Shown: positions 32,258-42,685 of the stretch, piece by piece | How the letters are laid out: the number at the start of each line of letters is the position of its first letter | Position numbering within the stretch: the stretch's first letter is position 1 | Assembly (NCBI GenBank): GCA_026315105.1 | Contig: CM048751.1 | Span: 335,202,649-335,266,648, forward strand | Source: Locusta migratoria | Taxonomy: Eukaryota > Arthropoda > Insecta > Orthoptera > Acrididae | Length of the DNA: 64,000 nt | Direction of reading: 5' to 3' | The notes under the pieces: model-generated | Database searches by the model: none | Seen by the model: only the letters and a program-made list of their open reading frames with translations | Told to the model about the DNA's origin: nothing | Translations under genes and position numbers: made by a program

Positions 32258-32450
32258 ATTATATATGATCTCGTATTTACTGAATTGTATGTACAATTTT
32301 GTAGGTATATATTCATTTGTATAACTGCTGTACGTCTGTAAATCTGTGAGTAGTATTATATATGATCTCGTATTTACTGAATTGTATGTACACTTTTGTA
32401 GGTATATATTCATTTGTATAACTGCTGTACGTCGGTAAATCTGTGAGTAG
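32258..32450. repeat. recent 97-bp tandem duplication
   Basis: Copy 1 (32258-32354) and copy 2 (32355-32450) start ATTATATATGATCTCGTATT and differ at only two or three positions. A weaker third resemblance may lie at 32520-32600. Confidence 0.9.
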
Positions 32451-32863
32451 TAAAGAAGTAATAGACTAAAAGCAGGTTCGTGATGAAGAGGTTTTCCATG
32501 AAGACACTGTTTATGTTCTCATATTTCATGATATATGTGTTGTATTGTGATACAATTTCAAAGGTGCATTCACCTGTATTTGCGTAAACAGTCTGTAAAA
32601 TTTCCTGTGAGTACAATTTGTTGTGTAGAAATTAGAAATTGTAACGTCATACAGATTGCCGTAGTTTTTCTCTGTGAACACCGAAGAAGTAGGAAGCGAG
32701 GAACTTCTTTCCTATCAGAATTTTGATGTGGTTGTTAGCGATAAAAACTATAATAAAGGTTTGAAATTTTCTCTAATATTTTTTGGTAGTCGCTAAGTAC
32801 TCTTATTCTAATAAAACATACGAACGAAACCTCGTCGCATTATATGGCACTTCTATACGACTC

Positions 32864-33110
32864 CTATTGTTTATGACGTTATATTTCCTGAATAATGTGT
32901 CGTATGTGGTTCTTATCCCTACGGTAATTCTTCCCTCGCGGTTATGAATATGTGTACCAAATTTGTTTGACGTCGGCCTAGTGGTTTCGAAAGAAATGTG
33001 CTATATTTTCGCACGATGCACCAGTTTTTCGCGCATCTTTTTGTTTAAGACGTCATATCACCTCAACTATGCGCTGTACGTGATCCTTACACTTACGGCA
33101 ACGGTCCTCT
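32864..33110. repeat. diverged tandem repeat, about 175-bp spacing
   Basis: TTGTTTATGACGTTATATTTCC (in part) with ...GTCGTATGTGGTTCTTATCC at 32868-32925 recurs as TTTAAGACGTCATATCACC with CTGTACGTGATCCTTACAC at 33042-33105. It looks like a dispersed arthropod-type tandem repeat rather than a gene. Confidence 0.5.
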
Positions 33111-33444
33111 TTGTTTCAAGCTCTAGTGTGCAAAATGCCATGAAAACGGTATGTAGGATATGTACGAAATACGTATGCACAAAACACAAAGCCTTGAACA
33201 CACGGACACTATATATATGTATATATATATTGGTGAATTAAATAGAGCAACATCTAATGTAGAAGTTTTCGTCGCTTCCTTTCCTCTTCATTTAGATTTA
33301 GTGAATTTAAGTACATATATATTACTCGTAGGCAAGAGGATTATAGTGGGTGTAAAATGAATAAGTGCAAAAATTTCTAGAGGTGACTTAGGACAGTGTA
33401 GCGAACGATTTTATACGCAGGTACTAAAATTCGTATATTTTCAG

Positions 33445-33741
33445 GTTCTGTATTGTAGCGCCGGAACGCGTCAAAACACGATGGCAGCCTACATGGCCAG
33501 GAGTGGTTCACTTACGGTCATATTGTTTGTCTTTGTTGTGTGGGAAAGCTGTTCGATGCAGAGAAAAACAACCAACACATTAATGCCTGTAAATATTAAG
33601 ATACCACAAATGAAAATATTTGCACTTATACATGTTCCACCCCTGTCTGTCATATTCTATGCCAAACTGTCAAACTGTTACCAAGTAGCTGGTACAATTG
33701 CGCCATCTTTTGCACCTCTCAAGGAAGATATGTTAAGCTAA
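33445..33741 (+). CDS. candidate 5' coding exon with signal-peptide-like start
   Basis: A good acceptor (TATATTTTCAG, ending 33444) precedes an exon-like segment with ATG at 33481 in CACGATGG context. The frame begins MAAYMARSGSLTVILFVFVV and then WESCS, which looks like a signal peptide (basic start, hydrophobic core, small residues near 22-25). The frame stays open for 86 codons to TAA at 33739-33741, and a donor-like CTGTAAAT occurs at about 33588. The last 90 bp are duplicated at 40.8 kb. It could be the start of a small secreted protein gene, or chance. The product was not recognised. Confidence 0.28.
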   Translation, partial: VLYCSAGTRQNTMAAYMARSGSLTVILFVFVVWESCSMQRKTTNTLMPVNIKIPQMKIFALIHVPPLSVIFYAKLSNCYQVAGTIAPSFAPLKEDMLS

Positions 33742-33804
33742 GCTCTAAACAGAAAATCATGTGTACCATTAGAGATTGGTTATTTATGTTTTAAAAGAAC
33801 GAAG

Positions 33805-33809
<5 letters not shown>

Positions 33810-33872
<63 letters not shown>

Positions 33873-33878
33873 CTCTCT
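33810..33878. repeat. (TC)n microsatellite
   Basis: About 33 CT units with two interruptions. ORFs over it (LSLSLS and RERERE) are artefacts. A shorter TC tract follows the homologous segment at 40952-40970. Confidence 0.95.
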
Positions 33879-33884
33879 CTATAT

Positions 33885-34950
33885 ATGAAGGGTGTTACAA
33901 AAAGGTACGGCCAAACTTGCAGGAAGCATTCCTCGCACACAAAGAAAGAAAATATTTTATGTGGACATGTGTCCGTAAACACTTAATTTCCATGTTAGAG
34001 ATAATTTTATTACTTCTCTTCGACTCACATTAATCATGGCATGGAAACACACAGCAATAGAACGTACCAGTGTGACTTCAAACACTTTGTTACAGGAAAT
34101 GTTCAAAATATCCTCCGTTAGCGAGGATACGTGCATCCACCCTCCATCCCATGGAATCCCTGATGGGACAATGCAGCCCTGGCGAATGGCGTATGTATCA
34201 CAGCCGTCCACAATATGAGCACGAAGAGTCTCTACATTTGGTACCGGGGTTGCGTAGACAAGAGCTTTCAAATGCCCCTATAAATGAAAGTCAAGAGGGT
34301 TGAGGTCAGGAGAGCGTGGAGGCCATGGAATTGGTCCGCCTCTACCAATCCATCGGTCACCGAATCTGTTGTTGAGAAGCTTACGAACACGTCGACTGAA
34401 ATGTCCAGGAGCTCCATCGTGCATGAACCACATGTTGTGTCGTAATTGTAAAGGCACATGTTCTAGCAGCACAGGTAGAGTATCCCGTATGAAATCATGA
34501 TAACGTGCTCCAGTGAGAGTAGGTGGAAGAACATGAGCCCAGTCAAGACATCACCAACAATTCCTGCCCAAACGTTCACAGAAAATCTGTGTTGATGACG
34601 TGATTGCACAACTGCGTGCGGATTCTCGTCAGCCCACACATGTTGATTGTGAAATTTGATTACGTTGGAATGAAGCCTCATCCGTCGCATGTCAACACAA
34701 GCACGATGGTCAACATTACCTTCCTTCAATTGGGCCAACTGGCGGTGAACATAGGAAGTACAGTACATACTAACGAAACAATTGGGTATTTTGACAATTG
34801 TCTGCACGAATTATTTCAATTTACCTTTAAAGAGAAATACATGGACATTAAGCGTTTCCGGACACATGTCCACATAACACATTTTCTTTCCTTGTGCGTG
34901 AGGAATGTTTCCTGAAAGTTTGGCCTTGTCTTTTTGTAACCCCCTGTATA
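33885..34950 (-). pseudogene. Tc1/mariner (IS630-type) element with about 110-bp inverted ends
   Basis: The ends are inverted copies: GTGTTACAAAAAGG...GGCCAAACTT at left, AAGTTTGGCC...TTTTTGTAACCCC at right. The similarity extends into GGACATGTGTCCG and beyond. Minus-strand frames encode a DDE transposase in pieces: ADENPHAVVQSRHQHRFSVN and VWAG (34463-34807), MWFMHDGAPGHFSRRVRKLL and WPPRSPDLNPLDFHL (34278-34472), then LKALVYATPVPNVETLRAHI (33957-34271). The catalytic WxDE and HDGAPGH plus SPDLNPLDF motifs are visible. Frameshifts and stops separate the pieces and the N-terminus is missing. Confidence 0.85.
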
Positions 34951-35367
34951 TACTAGCACCTCCATTTCTTGCCATGCGCACAGATATATGAATGGTTTGC
35001 TTTGTTTATCGAATATTTAAGTTACACCTCAAATGTGTAAATTATTTATGAAGTTTATAGAGCTTTTTCAATGCATAAATGAAGATATTTTATTGATGTT
35101 TCAAAAATAATATCAAAAATGCCGGTATTAATACACGTAAAAGTGCTTATATTATCACATAGTGATGTTGTAGATCGTGGCTGGTTGGTGAACCAACACT
35201 GGTTTAAACTCTGCGATCATTTGATTACCGCTTGTCATAAGAGCACAGAATTAACTGATTCAGGCCAAATATTTATGCATTATAGAAACTTCTGGAACAA
35301 TATTTCTCAATAATTCCATAAGATAGGAGAACAGATTCAAATGAAATTGTAGAACCAGTGTTATATC
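34951..35367. other. gap containing one arm of a duplicated segment
   Basis: 34985-35065 resembles 41796-41880 (GAATGG...TTTTGTTTATC, AATAT, TTACACCTCAAATGTG). The 64-codon ORF at 35119-35313 starts MPVLIHVKVLILSHSDVVDR and has no recognised family. Confidence 0.35.
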
Positions 35368-36040
35368 CGCCAGTACCTCGCCTCCTACTTTTCAAACTTC
35401 ACAGACGTTCTACTGCGAACTTTGCAAGACTAGCACTTCTGCAAGAAAGGATATGGTGGAGACATGACTTAGCCACAGCCTTTGACTCTGCAGCTGAGTG
35501 TGCGCTGATACGAAACTCCTGTCAGATTAAAATTGTGTGTCGGAACCGGGACTCGAACCAGGGACCTTCGCCTTTCGCGGGCAAGCGCTCTAACCACTGA
35601 GCTATCCCGAAACGACTCACGATGCCGCCTCACATCTTTTCTTCAAAATGTTCAAATGTCTGTAAATCTATCGGAGCAAACTGCGTGGTCATCAGTCCGT
35701 AGCTTACAAACTACTTAAACCTAGGTAAACTAACCTACGGACAAACACACACAACCATGCCCCAGGAAGGACTCGAACCTCCACGGCGCGCTCCGCAGCG
35801 AACTGCTTTAGACCGCTCGGCTACTCCAACGCGGCACATCATTTCTTCCGCCAGTACCTCGCCTCCTACTTTCCAAACTTCACAAAAGTTCTCCTGCGAA
35901 ACGTGCAAGACTAGCACTCCTAGAAGGAAGGATAGGGTCGGGATAGCTCAGCCGGCAAAGCGCTTGACCGCGTAAGGCAAAGGTCCTAGTTTCGAGTCCC
36001 GGCTTCTGCACACAATTTTAGTTTGCCAGCAAGTTTCAAT
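35368..36040. repeat. composite repeat with two inverted tRNA-like units
   Basis: A minus-oriented tRNA-like unit lies at 35540-35613 (GGATAGCTCAGTGGTTAGAG box A, GGTTCGAGTCCCGG box B). A plus-oriented one lies at 35938-36012 (GGATAGCTCAGCCGGCAAAG, TTTCGAGTCCCGG). A stretch of about 90 bp, GCCAGTACCTCGCCTCCTAC...CTAGCACT, occurs as direct copies at about 35370-35460 and 35850-35935. The outer flanks AAAATTGTGTG and CACACAATTTT are also inverted. It resembles an orthopteran repeat known to me only from memory. It is not a set of functional tRNA genes: the acceptor stems and anticodon arms are poor. Confidence 0.72.
35645..35834 (-). mobile_element. tRNA-derived SINE nested in the composite repeat
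   Basis: Minus-strand copy of the 42413-42612 type (GGTTCGAGTCCTTCC, GGGGCATGG, ACTGATGACCACGC, CATTTGAACATTTTG). The target duplication CACATCTTTTCTTC / CACATCATTTCTTC lies at 35631-35644 and 35835-35848. It interrupts the spacer between the two tRNA-like units. Confidence 0.9.
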
Positions 36041-36128
36041 GTTATTATTTATCAAAAATTCTTTAGCTCTTATATTGAAATATGTTAACGACAGATTGCC
36101 TGTGTCAGTGACAGAACGATATTTTCAG

Positions 36129-36245
36129 GTTCTAACAGTATTTCCGCATCAAATTTGTCCTGACGAAACAACAGACATCTCTTTTCTAACTCATCTACTT
36201 ATGACATGTGTATCCTGTAATGGAGGCTATATTAAAAATGTGTAG
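36129..36245 (+). other. candidate terminal exon, copy A
   Basis: Acceptor GATATTTTCAG precedes a 38-codon frame starting VLTVFPHQICPDETTDISFL and ending at TAG 36243-36245. It resembles the segment at 42275-42403 in position of the acceptor, reading frame and the C-x-x-(x)-TTD-x-S...L...M...YI(K/N) pattern. See the duplication finding. No family was recognised. Confidence 0.28.
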
Positions 36246-36837
36246 TAGTCTGTAATAACCAGTCCCATCTCTCTCACAAGGCTTGTTGTTTGCTGAGCCA
36301 ATTCTTGACTAGTTGACATTAACAAGCCTCAACCAGTGATTAATCTCTATTACATCCTTAAGTCCGACTATACAGTGTTCAGCGTAAGTTTAGGATCGAA
36401 GTTTGGAAGGAATACGTGGAGGCTCGACACGAAGTTGCCACACAACTCTCGCGATGTCCTAAGTTTCATTCAACGCGCTCAAACTCGCAAAATACACTCA
36501 GTATAAATATGTAACTGAACTATGTTGTCATTTGAGGTTTATTTGCAGCAACAAATTATTAAGACTATATATTGACATTTTACGAAAATGTTACTCTGAT
36601 GATGTTACCGAATTTTCGTTATTGAAGTACGGTGAGTACATTAAGCGAGTTAAATCTTCAGAAGTCATCATATTTTCCTCTGCTCAAACCGGAATTCCGT
36701 CTAATTTTTCTAACACCAGATAATTTCTTTCGAAGCTGATGCACAATTGTGCACTCTGAAGTCAGTTATTAAGAGCTCGCCTGTGTTGTTTCGCCATGAG
36801 AAACGGATCACTAGGCTTGTAGTTAAAAAAAAAAAAA

Positions 36838-37005
36838 GGTAAAGCTGTCAACAATCCGAAGATTGGTTTGAACACCACAGTGCTTTACTAGGCATGGTCC
36901 TGTTTGGAGGTGGTATGCCGTTGCCTTCCTCCGACCTTCGAACTGACTTACCCAGCCAGTTATAGGGGGACATACAGTTTAACGTGGGTTCCGAAATAGT
37001 TTACC
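36838..37005 (-). mobile_element. 3' part of the second SINE family
   Basis: It is the inverse of 53500-53665: GTGGTGTTCAAACCAATCTT, GCCTAGTAAAGCACTG, GGAGGAAGGCAACGGCATAC, TAACTGGCTGGGTAAGTC and GGAACCCACGTTAAACTGTA. The 5' tRNA-like head is missing. In sense orientation the 3' end runs into a T-run (12 A on the plus strand, 36826-36837). Confidence 0.8.
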
Positions 37006-38605
37006 TGTCATTCATTGATTTGATCCTCTTATTTATTTCTAAAATAACAAGAGTGTAAAATTTATACCTCTGTCGCATCAAGAAAAATTATCTTACAAAC
37101 TCTAATGGTTGTTGAGAGAAAGAATAACAGTGAAAACAAAAAGTCTTTACTTCCGTAATATAGCAGCTAAATTGCAAACTTTTGGCGAAGAAATAACAAT
37201 GCTTCTACATGGCAGAAATTATATTGTTAACAATTGTATCAATTTGTTTGATGTATACTAAATTCCTCAACTCCGTTTGGAATAAACTGCTATTAAAGCC
37301 TTCTTATTGAAATTTTAAAACTTAGGACAATATAATTTTGTTATACAGGTTCTTATATTTGTGAAATGTGCATTCCAAACGTGTAGCTGAATCCGCTAGT
37401 CTTCCAATTTTAGACTGATGATAGAAAACCCCACTAATGTCACTGTTGGCGCTCTGATGGCTGATTGAAATGCCTCTGTGTCACTATCACTATTTATTTA
37501 ATAATTATCACCTCTTGAGGTCAACTTCATTCTCTCATGTTGTTTCCACGATTTTCTGTATATGTGTGGCGCATTTTACGAATCTTCAGAGGTGATGTCT
37601 ATAATAGCTGCCCTTATTTTTTGTCTGCAGAAGGTGTAAATGTACTATTAATCCTTAAAACGTAACATTTATTCTACCTCGTATGAACTCCTATTGGATT
37701 AAAACGCCTATATTTTGCCAATTCGTCAACTTCGTAGCTGGGGAACTGTGGTTTACGTAGAGATATTTTTTCAATAAGCTTCACCTTTTTAAGTTCAGCA
37801 CTTACATCAATGTTAGGTCGCTGAAGTCAATCAACCATCTCTTTCTTTCGCTTTACCATTTAGGAGCCTTGGCAACAAAGACTAAATGATAAGGAGCGCA
37901 ATCTGTAACAATTGTTGGCGGTTTCCCCCACATTCGGTGCTAGTGATTCTAGGAACCACTATGTAAATTTAATTTGGTTTATATCTTTCTGGTAATCTGT
38001 TGCATTCTTTGATTTAAAAAACAAGAGACTGGAAAAAAGAAAGCATTTGAGCTACCTGCATGAAGAAGAATAAGCTGACCCCTTGCCCCAAGGCATTACC
38101 ATAGTTCCTTTGTTTGTGTCGCCCCTCCAGCCCTGCTTGAAAACGTGACCAGAATTGACCCACGTTTAGTCAAGTCATACCACTTCCTCGATATTCATGC
38201 TTCAGAAATCCCTTAAAAATCGGCATACCCATGCAACTATATTCCCCATTAACAGCTTACGGCCATTGAAGTGCCCGTAGTGAAAACCTATAGTCCGATT
38301 AACGTAGGAAGGCGGCCCAGTTTCCAGCCGTTCTGCGCATCTCCCTCCATTACTGCACTACTACACAATAATATTCTCTCACTAGGCACATGTCTGCCGA
38401 GAGTTACACATTGTTTCTCTCGCAGGCACAACCGTTTGCCTTAACGAAAGAAAACAGAAACTCCTAGGTAAAAAAGAAAAGAAAAAGAAAGAAAAATAGT
38501 TCTTTTTCCAGTTGGTTTTCGGCCGTAGCTCCTCCCATCCACAATTCCCCTATCGATCCGTCTTTATGCGCGAAAGCACCTACTTACATGACGCCAACTA
38601 CAGGT
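37006..38605. other. unassigned
   Basis: No gene was recognised. 37355-37500 shows a patchy match to 46615-46740 (AAATRTGCAYTCCAAACGT, GTAGCTGAATC), so an old dispersed repeat may be present. A purine-rich AAGAAA tract lies at about 38468-38500. Confidence 0.35.
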
Positions 38606-38703
38606 TATATAAAAGAAGAATAATGGTGGGCGTCTGCTTTGAAAAAGTCGTGCTTCCTTAAGTGTGACCAATAAAATGGATGATGTGGTGTGTTCCTTCC
38701 TGC
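38606..38703 (+). promoter_or_regulatory. possible TATA promoter with short first exon
   Basis: TATATAAAAG at 38606-38615 is followed 60 bp later by ATG (38676, MDDVVCSFL), with a GTAAGT donor directly after at 38704. The spacing would suit a Pol II gene with a short 5' UTR. All three signals are short and could coincide by chance, and no downstream exon was linked. Confidence 0.18.
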
Positions 38704-39194
38704 GTAAGTAGTCATAAACATGATGAAGAATCGCATGCTCTGCAAACGAATCTACGAGTATATTAATAATCGGCTTATCCCTGCAGCGTTTTTACCAGGG
38801 GTTGAAGTTTCGATAGTTCTCCACTATTTTCAGCTTCGCACTTTTCCTTCCCTATCTTCACAACAGTATTTTAGTTTATATTCAGAGCTGCAGCAATTCT
38901 GCCAAGTACCTTGATCACAGAGAGCAACGAGCCACCATTACGTTTTTCACTCTCAAAGTGAGCACGTAACGTGCAAAGCGTTTCCCCTGACTGCCCTCGT
39001 TCGCCAATCCACTGGCCAAGACGACGTCGTCGAAACACTGGTAACTTTCTGATGAACTTCGCGGAAGGAATGTTCACTGTCACAACAAAAAACAGTAACA
39101 GATACAAATAATAACTCTTGCAACCACCAAAGAAAACACGGTCACAGTGTGCAAGCCATAAGGGAGGTGGGCCGAATGTTTGACATCTTACGCT

Positions 39195-40565
39195 GTGTTT
39201 ATAGCCTGCGGTTGCTCCGCTGCGGTGCAACTGCTGTGGTTGTGCGGAGGCTCCGCTCCTCTCTCACACAGTAGACTTACGCATAATAGTTCACACTCGG
39301 GTGCGCTCACTTTTCTTTCTTTTAGTTCTTCCGCTCCCAGTGACGGCTGAGCGGCGTGGTCTGCGCATTCAGGTGGAGCGCGAAGTTCCCCCACCTAGCT
39401 GCTTGATGCGTTCCTGCTTGAGCCGGTAACGATATCACGCAAACCACAAGAAACAGATTGTGGATAATTTCTCGCGTTTAAGTTTAGAGTTATCTCTATA
39501 TCTTATATAATTTATTAGCCAGATATTGCAGAGTAAAGAAAACTTCAAAACACAAATTTTTTAGCACTCAACTATGTAATCTAGCAAGCAGACCCTCACC
39601 TCGAAATGACTATCAGTAGAAGGCAAACACGTGATTTTTAATTCTGCTACGCGGTCTTCGGAAAAGAATCCAATGAACTAAGAGGCGAGATACGTTTGGC
39701 ATAATAGTTTTCGACTGATCGCGCATATTTTAGTTCGCGAGGGATCGCGCATATTTTAGTTCGCGACCGATCGCGCATATTTTAGTTTGCGACCGGCAGC
39801 TCTCCGTTTAGATCGCAGCTCGACCGCGAAGTAGGTCGCTCTTTTTAGTTCGACCGCTCGTTTTGGCTTTTGCTACCGCTACTAAAAGAGCTCTTTCTTT
39901 TGTTATGACAGCGGTTTTATATAATGAATCAGTGTTGCAAAAGCGTGTGCTATTACCCGTATTTTGGGGCAATTAGACATCAAATAATTAAGCAAATAAA
40001 CCAGTTCTTTACACGAACGGGTGATACAATGGTATTCAACTACTTTATTTTTAAAATGAATTTCTTGTGGCAGTGAACTATGAAACTACAGCTGAGCTGC
40101 ATCTCAGCTCGAAATGACGGTAACTGGCAGAAGGGAATCACGCGATTCTGCGCGCTCTCGCGTCCTTTCGCTGTTCCCCGTCAGTCTTCGGTAAAGTAGC
40201 GGACGAACTAAGAGGCGAGGAATCTGTAAACTAGTTCGCGTAGTTCGACTGTGGGAGCGCTCTTCCGAACTAGTTCGTTCGCAAACTACTCAAGACTATC
40301 ACACAGCAGGTGATTTAGCCGCAGTGACCTTGAGCACCTTATTCCCACCTGATGGCCAGACATATGGCACAGCGAACAGCCACAATAGCCGCCCTGTAAG
40401 CGGTTTTTAAGGGCAGCCGCTGGTATTTTGACGCCGCAGTGGAAGAGGAGAGGGGCCATCGCCGCAGCCGCGCCTATAAGCAGGGCCCACGCCGCCGTAT
40501 GAGAAACAGTGCTCTGACAAATCGTCGCTATTCCGCCGCCGCGGAGCAACCGCGGGCTATAAACA
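39195..40565. mobile_element. candidate TIR element with internal repeats
   Basis: TGTTTATAGCCTGCGGTTGC TCCGCTGCGG (39195-39225) is inverted at 40536-40565 (CCGCCGCGGAGCAACCGCGG then GCTATAAACA). Inside, about 90 bp at 39599-39690 recurs as a direct copy at 40108-40220 (CTCGAAATGAC, AGAAGG, GTCTTCGG, GAACTAAGAGGCGAG). The interior is GC-rich with many AGTTCG words. No transposase was seen. A target duplication was not identified, so the outer edges are approximate. Confidence 0.5.
39717..39794. repeat. three 26-bp tandem copies
   Basis: Units starting GATCGCGCATATTTTAGTTC occur at 39717, 39743 and 39769, with one or two differences among them. Each unit contains a TCGCGCATA...TTCGCGA palindromic arrangement. 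Confidence 0.9.
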
Positions 40566-40807
40566 CAACCATAGGTTAGCCGCTGCGGCTGCAGGTAGTG
40601 TGGGAATGGCGGAATCCAGTCCGTGTAGACCGCGTGGGCTTCCCCTCCACTACGTCTGTCGTAGCTGTCTATCCTAAAGTTACTCTGAAAGGACTATAGT
40701 AATAAATCTAATCTTACCTGATTGGTGAGGAATGTGTCAAAGTAGTGATATATGGAATAATTTGTTGAAATTTTGTATAACAGTGTGTGTGACATTGTTT
40801 AATGCAG

Positions 40808-40916
40808 GGGATACTTAAATTGCATCATACTTTTCACAGCTCACCGACGATATCTTGAGCTAAGCTCTGAAGAGAAAACTACATTTACCATTGTAGATTG
40901 GTTATTTAACAAGTAA
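40808..40916 (+). other. candidate exon, copy B of duplicated segment
   Basis: Acceptor TTTAATGCAG ends at 40807. From 40809 a 35-codon frame starts GYLNCIILFTAHRRYLELSS and includes TIVDWLF, ending at TAA 40914-40916. A donor-like CAAGTAAAT overlaps the stop. The homologous segment at 33700-33790 reads RYVKLSSKQK and TIRDWLF in the equivalent frame, so the pair shares RYxxLSSxxK and TIxDWLF. The segment may be an exon of a duplicated gene or part of an old repeat. Confidence 0.28.
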
Positions 40917-41019
40917 ATTACATCAAATGCTCACTCTCACACTGAGTACAGTCTCTCTCTCTCTTTCTCTCACTGTTCTTTTACACACACATACAAAGAA
41001 ATACACTTATGCCTCAGAG

Positions 41020-41776
41020 GATGCCACACAGAGGGTACCGCACTCTAGGTAGACACTTGCCCACTGTTGGTCCAACTCATCTCTACGACTTTACGAGGGA
41101 AACTAGGGCGTCCGATCCTAAATTGTCATTAAAATGCACTCGTGCTACTTCGATAATCCATTTTTAGTCTGGGGCAACGTCCCAGAGATAAATTAAATTG
41201 GTCCCAATCCCCCAGTTCCGACCAAGGTTTTACGGGAGGTTTTCCTTGGTCGTAAGGTGTATGCCGGAACCGGTAAGCCCCTCCCACTTATTCCCAATTG
41301 GGATCCCCTCGTTGCCCCACTATCAGCTTGTCTGATAATTGGCTGAATAGAACCGCAACTCTTAATAGGCCGGATCTCAAACAGCCCAATCCACACCTCT
41401 GAGTGGAGCATGAAAACAATAAGTTTTTTTATTTTTTATTTTTTTAGTATGCCACGCAGAAGATACCGCGCTCCCAGGTGCGTTTCATCTAGGGAGACGC
41501 TTTTCCACTGTTAGTCCAGCTAATCTCTACGACTTTACGAAGGAAACTCGGGCGTCATGATCCTTGATTGTCGTGAGTGCACTCGTGCTCCACCGATAAT
41601 CCATTTTTAGTCTGTGGCAACATCCCAGAGATAAATTAAATTGGTCGCAATCCCCCGGTTCCGACCAAGGTTTTCGCGATGCTTTCGTCGGTCGTAAGGC
41701 GTATTCCGGAATTAGTAAGGTCCTCCCAATTATTCCCTATTGGGATCCCAGTTACCCCACTATCAATTTGTCTTTT
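41020..41776. repeat. tandem pair of about 320-bp units
   Basis: Copy 1 (41020-41338) and copy 2 (41449-41776) share TCTCTACGACTTTACGA, GATAATCCATTTTTAGTCTG, CCCAGAGATAAATTAAATTG, TTCCGACCAAGGTTTT and CCCCACTATCA. About 110 bp separate them. On the minus strand both have an open frame ending KTLVGTGGLGPI / KTLVGTGGLRPI, but no domain was recognised. Confidence 0.75.
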
Positions 41777-41795
41777 TTTATTGCCACGTTCATAA

Positions 41796-42262
41796 ATATC
41801 GGAATGGCCAGTTTTGTTTATCAAATATCAGAGTTTCACCTAAAATGTGCAAATAAATTCTTATATAAAGTTGGACAAGAAAATACTGCTTATTACACAC
41901 AATACTCGTTATGGTATAGAATTTTCCTGACATCCAACGAAACGTGAGGAGACTTTAGAACGCCACTCTAAAGGACGATTTTATGCAAAGTTTCCAGGAC
42001 ATGCATATAAGAGCTCAATGGTGTATAGTTAAGGTAGCTGACTTTTGAAGGACAGAAGGGTAATTGTAGTTCATAGTTCATCTACGTTAATGTTACAGGA
42101 TTATTCACCGAACTTCATTGCATATTAGATAGATAAGGTGATCATATCTTAACGTGTCATACAAATTTAGTTTGTCTTGCTAGAATACATATTTAAGACT
42201 CAGTACCTGACACTCTTTACTCAAGTGTGAAACATAAAACCAATGTCAAGTTTTGATGTTCC
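41796..42262. other. gap containing one arm of a duplicated segment
   Basis: 41796-41880 matches 34985-35065. The rest is AT-rich and unassigned. Confidence 0.35.
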
Positions 42263-42274
42263 GTATTATTTCAG

Positions 42275-42403
42275 GTACCAAGTGGGAATAACTCATTTGC
42301 AAGTACGTATTCTGCAGCTAATTGTGTGCAAGGCACCACCGACAACTCTTCCACGGCTCAACTGAACATGATGTCTATACAGACATATATAAACCGATGC
42401 TAA
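42275..42403 (+). other. candidate terminal exon, copy B
   Basis: Acceptor CCGTATTATTTCAG ends at 42274. In frame 0 the exon reads VPSGNNSFASTYSAANCVQG, then TTDNSSTAQLNMMSIQTYIN, then a stop at 42401-42403 (42 codons). It is rich in Ser/Thr/Asn with sequons (NNS, DNSS). Its counterpart is 36129-36245. A second frame is open to a stop at about 42363, so the frame choice rests on the homology with copy A. Confidence 0.3.
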
Positions 42404-42412
42404 AATTAAATA

Positions 42413-42612
42413 TAGATGTTCAGATGTTTGTAAATCTATTGGACCAAAATGCGTGGTCATCAGTCCGTAGCTTACAAACTACTTAAACCTAGGTAAACTA
42501 ACCTAAGGACAACACACACACCCATGCCCCAGAGAGGACTCGAACCTCCGACGACGAGCAACCGCGCGCTCCGCAGCGAGGTGTCTTAGACCGCTCAGCT
42601 ACTCCACCGCGG
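42413..42612 (-). mobile_element. tRNA-derived SINE, intact
   Basis: Minus strand: GCCGCGGTGGAGTAGCTGAG (box A), GGAGGTTCGAGTCCTC (box B), GGGGCATGGGTGTGTGTG, TGTCCTTAGGTTAGTTTACC, ACTGATGACCACGC, CAAACATCTGAAC. This is the uninterrupted reference for the split copy at 1040-1919. A TA-repeat adjoins its 5' end. Confidence 0.92.
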
Positions 42613-42613
42613 C

Positions 42614-42681
<68 letters not shown>
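42614..42681. repeat. (TA)n microsatellite
   Basis: About 33 TA units directly beside the SINE 5' end. The repeat probably grew from an AT-rich SINE target site (compare AATTAAATATAG at the other flank). Confidence 0.95.

Positions 42682-42685
<4 letters not shown>

Noticed and set aside
33810..33878. CRISPR-like or regulatory array
   Set aside because: It is a simple dinucleotide repeat; no spacers. No CRISPR-like arrangement was seen anywhere in the window, and the DNA looks eukaryotic.
33776..34033. ORFs with LSLSLS and RERERE runs
   Set aside because: They are artefacts of the TC microsatellite.
40286..40549. 87-codon minus-strand ORF with an alanine-rich stretch
   Set aside because: It lies inside the GC-rich TIR element and reads into its right TIR. 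There is no domain.
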